NCBI GenBank assembly: GCA_012270265.1
Contig: JAAXIR010000209.1
Coordinates: 1 to 7,714, forward strand
Direction of reading: 5' to 3'
DNA from: Candidatus Poseidoniales archaeon
Lineage (GTDB): Archaea; Thermoplasmatota; Poseidoniia; Poseidoniales; Poseidoniaceae
Length of the DNA stretch: 7,714 bases
Of this stretch, positions 5,452 to 7,714 are shown in pieces (the first letter of the stretch is position 1; each line of letters begins with the position of its first letter). Position numbers and translations under genes: made by a program. The notes beneath the pieces are model-generated. The model was given only the letters and a program-made list of their open reading frames with translations, did no database searches and was not told where the DNA came from.

Positions 5452-7671
5452 GTCGGATACAAATCGCTTCAATGTCTCATCCATGTCGTCATCCGTTGAT
5501 GCATCACGTTTGACCGCTCTACGCTTCCTTGGTTTTGCATCAATGGGTTGCGTATCACTGAGCTTTCTCCGCTTGGTTGTCACTGTATCATGCTCAGAGC
5601 GACGAGCTCTGCGTTTACGGACTACCTCATTCGAGGATTGTTGAAGAAGTTCCTTTGCTTGGGCCGCTTCTTTGGATTGAACAGGGACACGTTTTGATGT
5701 TTTCTCGACAGACCTTCTTCGAGGAGGAGTTCGTCTTTCGGGTTTGGAAACGGTTTCCTCTTCTACGTCATCCTCAAATGCATCTTCTTCGGAATACATC
5801 TCTTCATCTTCATCGTCGATGAGATCATCATCGTCATCATCGAGGACAATATCGTAACCTGATTGAGACATTCGGTCATAGAGTCGTTGGGCAACAAATC
5901 CGATGACAAAAATTCCCACGAGAAGCACTGCAATCACGATTGGGGATGACAGTATGCTCTTTGGAGAGAGTTTCTCGCCTTCCTCTTCCACGGCCTCTAT
6001 TTCTATTGTAACTTGAAGTTCTTGGACGTGCCATGGGACGTATTCCTTGGTGATATTGGGCGTGCCACTGACCGTAATCCGAATCGGATGTTGATCGCTT
6101 AGTTCGGTCAAACTACCTGCTGCAGGGAATCGATGATTTTCAACACGAACTTGGGTATCATCCAATGCGATGATGGTATCGAAAGTATAGGTTAAGGAGA
6201 TTGAATATCGGATGTGTGATGTTCTGTCATTTGATGGAACAAGCGTCATTCCATCCTCCACAGAGCAATCCATGTTCACGAAGTTCAATGAAGCATTTGC
6301 AATGCTCAACTTTTCTGCTATTGTCAAACTTGTTGCATCTTGGTCAAGGTTGGAGCAAACACCATCAGCAAAGAGTTGAGATTCTTCAGAAGACAATCGA
6401 ACATCCGTGTCGAGTGACAAGCGTGACAAATCACGAAGGCTCGCAGATGTTGCTTTGTGCAGGGTGAAGGTGTGCTTCACGACAATACTGCTCTCATTGA
6501 GATTCAAATCGATGGATCTGATGAGGTTTTCATCCGGCAGAAGTTCACAAGAAATCCCAACATCTGCACAATTCAAATCCCAATTGTCCTCGATTCCATC
6601 GCCATCATCATCACCATCCAAGGAATCCGGGACTCCATCACCATCGGTATCGATACCAGATTCACCGACTCCAATTCGCTGAATTAAAGTATCATACGTT
6701 ACGATAGAATCGATTTTCGAATTGGTCATGATGCTTGTAATCTTTCCAACTTCGTTCGAGAGCAGAACATGATCATCAAATGAATGGAACATTGTAATGT
6801 TATCAAGAATCATTTCATCGAGATAATCATAGAAGATAAAGTGAGGATTCGGGGACATCATGAGAGCGATGAGTTCGTTCGTATTCGCTGTAAATTGATA
6901 TTGTTCCGCTCCGTTGAGCTCAATCGGTCTAAGTTCAGAACCTGAGAGGGTCCATTTACGGATTCCATCCGTTGGAGTTGAAATCGAAAAGTACGTGTCG
7001 TCGTTTCCAAACGCACAATCGAGAATCGTCGATTGGAGTTGTATCTCTTGTAGAATAGCCCCTCCGTCATCATCCCAAAGTTGTATGAGGCCATTTTCGT
7101 CTCCGGTGAGAACTGTGGCGCTGTTACTGGACACGTCAACACATGTCATGGCGCCAGTATGATTGCCAGCGTAGGTCGCTTCCTCTACAAGCGTGTCGCG
7201 ATCAAGTTGAATTATTCCGTTCTCCGGTGCATTTGCAAACAACAAGCCCCCATTGGGCGACCACTCGAGAATGTGGGCGTTTGTTTGCGTTGTATCGCTT
7301 GACACAAGTGTGCTTAAATCACCTGTGGAAAGCACATAGATTGAATCTTCTCCATTTAAACCTGATTTCAGTGTTAATGCAAGTTTTGTTGAGTCTGGTG
7401 AGATTGAGGTTGCAATTATTTCTTTGGAGAACGTTCGTTCTTCCAATACGCTGCCTGAGTCCGACAACTTGTACAACTCAGTTCCAAAGGATGCAAAAAT
7501 GTTGCCAGATGCATCGACTTCGATGGTCCGCTTTCCATCGTCTGCATCGGAAATTTCGATGACATTGTTGAAAAATAATTCATTAGATGCAGATACGTTG
7601 GCTGAACCAAACAATACTCCAGCAATCAAAACAAGAACGAGGATATTTCGAAAACGAACCCCGGTTTCCAT
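5437..7671 (-). CDS. Secreted, membrane-anchored beta-propeller protein with DxDGDG calcium-binding repeat and charged tail
   Basis: This 744-residue protein has no function I can name. It starts with a signal peptide (basic RFRN, hydrophobic about 9-22, likely cleavage near ASA 27-29). Residues about 35-330 resemble WD40/YVTN-type propeller blades, the clearest being HTGAMTCVDV to IQLWDD at 171-201. A thrombospondin type 3-like Ca2+ segment follows: DTDGDGVPDSLDGDDDGDG at 341-359, with Cys368 and Cys375 just after. Residues about 385-560 are beta-rich, with Cys439 and Cys469. One transmembrane helix spans about 576-598. The part after it should be cytoplasmic: an acidic block with six Asp in a row (611-616, acidic to about 638), then a long Arg/Lys-rich stretch (about 646-723) and a short acidic end. 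This architecture is common in Marine Group II archaea. The ATG at 7671 is supported by the signal peptide and a TATA-like box; there is no ribosome binding site. Confidence 0.85.
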   Translation of the reverse strand: METGVRFRNILVLVLIAGVLFGSANVSASNELFFNNVIEISDADDGKRTIEVDASGNIFASFGTELYKLSDSGSVLEERTFSKEIIATSISPDSTKLALTLKSGLNGEDSIYVLSTGDLSTLVSSDTTQTNAHILEWSPNGGLLFANAPENGIIQLDRDTLVEEATYAGNHTGAMTCVDVSSNSATVLTGDENGLIQLWDDDGGAILQEIQLQSTILDCAFGNDDTYFSISTPTDGIRKWTLSGSELRPIELNGAEQYQFTANTNELIALMMSPNPHFIFYDYLDEMILDNITMFHSFDDHVLLSNEVGKITSIMTNSKIDSIVTYDTLIQRIGVGESGIDTDGDGVPDSLDGDDDGDGIEDNWDLNCADVGISCELLPDENLIRSIDLNLNESSIVVKHTFTLHKATSASLRDLSRLSLDTDVRLSSEESQLFADGVCSNLDQDATSLTIAEKLSIANASLNFVNMDCSVEDGMTLVPSNDRTSHIRYSISLTYTFDTIIALDDTQVRVENHRFPAAGSLTELSDQHPIRITVSGTPNITKEYVPWHVQELQVTIEIEAVEEEGEKLSPKSILSSPIVIAVLLVGIFVIGFVAQRLYDRMSQSGYDIVLDDDDDDLIDDEDEEMYSEEDAFEDDVEEETVSKPERRTPPRRRSVEKTSKRVPVQSKEAAQAKELLQQSSNEVVRKRRARRSEHDTVTTKRRKLSDTQPIDAKPRKRRAVKRDASTDDDMDETLKRFVSDSPEE

Positions 7672-7690
7672 GCTACTAACAGGCTCAACA

Positions 7691-7700
7691 ATTACATAAA
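7691..7700 (-). promoter_or_regulatory. TATA-like promoter element of the propeller gene (leaderless)
   Basis: On the minus strand TTTATGTAAT is centred about 25 bases before the ATG at 7671. This is where an archaeal TATA box sits relative to the transcription start, so the transcript probably begins at or near the ATG. The bases between the box and the ATG hold no Shine-Dalgarno sequence, which agrees with leaderless translation. Confidence 0.5.
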
Positions 7701-7714
7701 CAATCCGTTAATTG

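Noticed and set aside
5815..5845. A trinucleotide repeat (ATC/GTC on the plus strand) as a possible microsatellite or CRISPR-like repeat
   Set aside because: It is the coding of a run of Asp residues in the propeller protein's tail, with mixed GAT and GAC codons and no spacer structure.

Overview
The window most resembles the genome of a marine planktonic euryarchaeon of the Marine Group II / Poseidoniales type, or a close Thermoplasmatota relative. This is inferred from style. There is a secreted beta-propeller protein with a calcium-binding DxDGDGxxD (thrombospondin type 3) segment, one C-terminal membrane anchor and a charged tail. Two starts have GGAGGTGAT-like ribosome binding sites, and one promoter has a TATA-like box about 25 bases before an ATG, as expected for a leaderless archaeal transcript. 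Arginine is often encoded by CGA and base composition is moderate. No rRNA or other phylogenetic marker is present, so the assignment is tentative.

Layout: (1) 1-345, minus strand: the first 115 codons of an oligopeptide (OPT) family transporter, running off the left edge. (2) 346-501: a divergent intergenic region. (3) About 502-3390, plus strand: a P-type IIA cation ATPase, most likely a Ca2+ exporter. Its ion-site residues look like the one-site plasma-membrane type rather than the two-site SERCA type. (4) 3391-3438: a short spacer with two small inverted repeats. (5) 3439-4638 and 4648-5451, plus strand: mqnE and mqnA, two enzymes of the futalosine route to menaquinone, 9 bases apart, with the mqnA ribosome binding site built over the mqnE stop. 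(6) 5437-7671, minus strand: the large membrane-anchored propeller protein, overlapping mqnA tail to tail by 15 bases. (7) 7672-7714: its probable promoter.

How the genes work together: MqnA dehydrates chorismate to 3-[(1-carboxyvinyl)oxy]benzoate, and MqnE joins that product to an S-adenosylmethionine-derived adenosyl radical to give aminofutalosine. They are therefore the first two consecutive steps of one pathway. The later steps (mqnB, mqnC, mqnD and prenylation) are not in the window. The ATPase, the OPT transporter and the propeller protein have no evident link to quinone synthesis.

I found no convincing sign of a mobile element, CRISPR array, defence island or RNA gene. The points most worth a second look are the ion-site signature of the ATPase, the futalosine gene pair in an apparent marine archaeon, and the acidic-then-basic cytoplasmic tail of the propeller protein.
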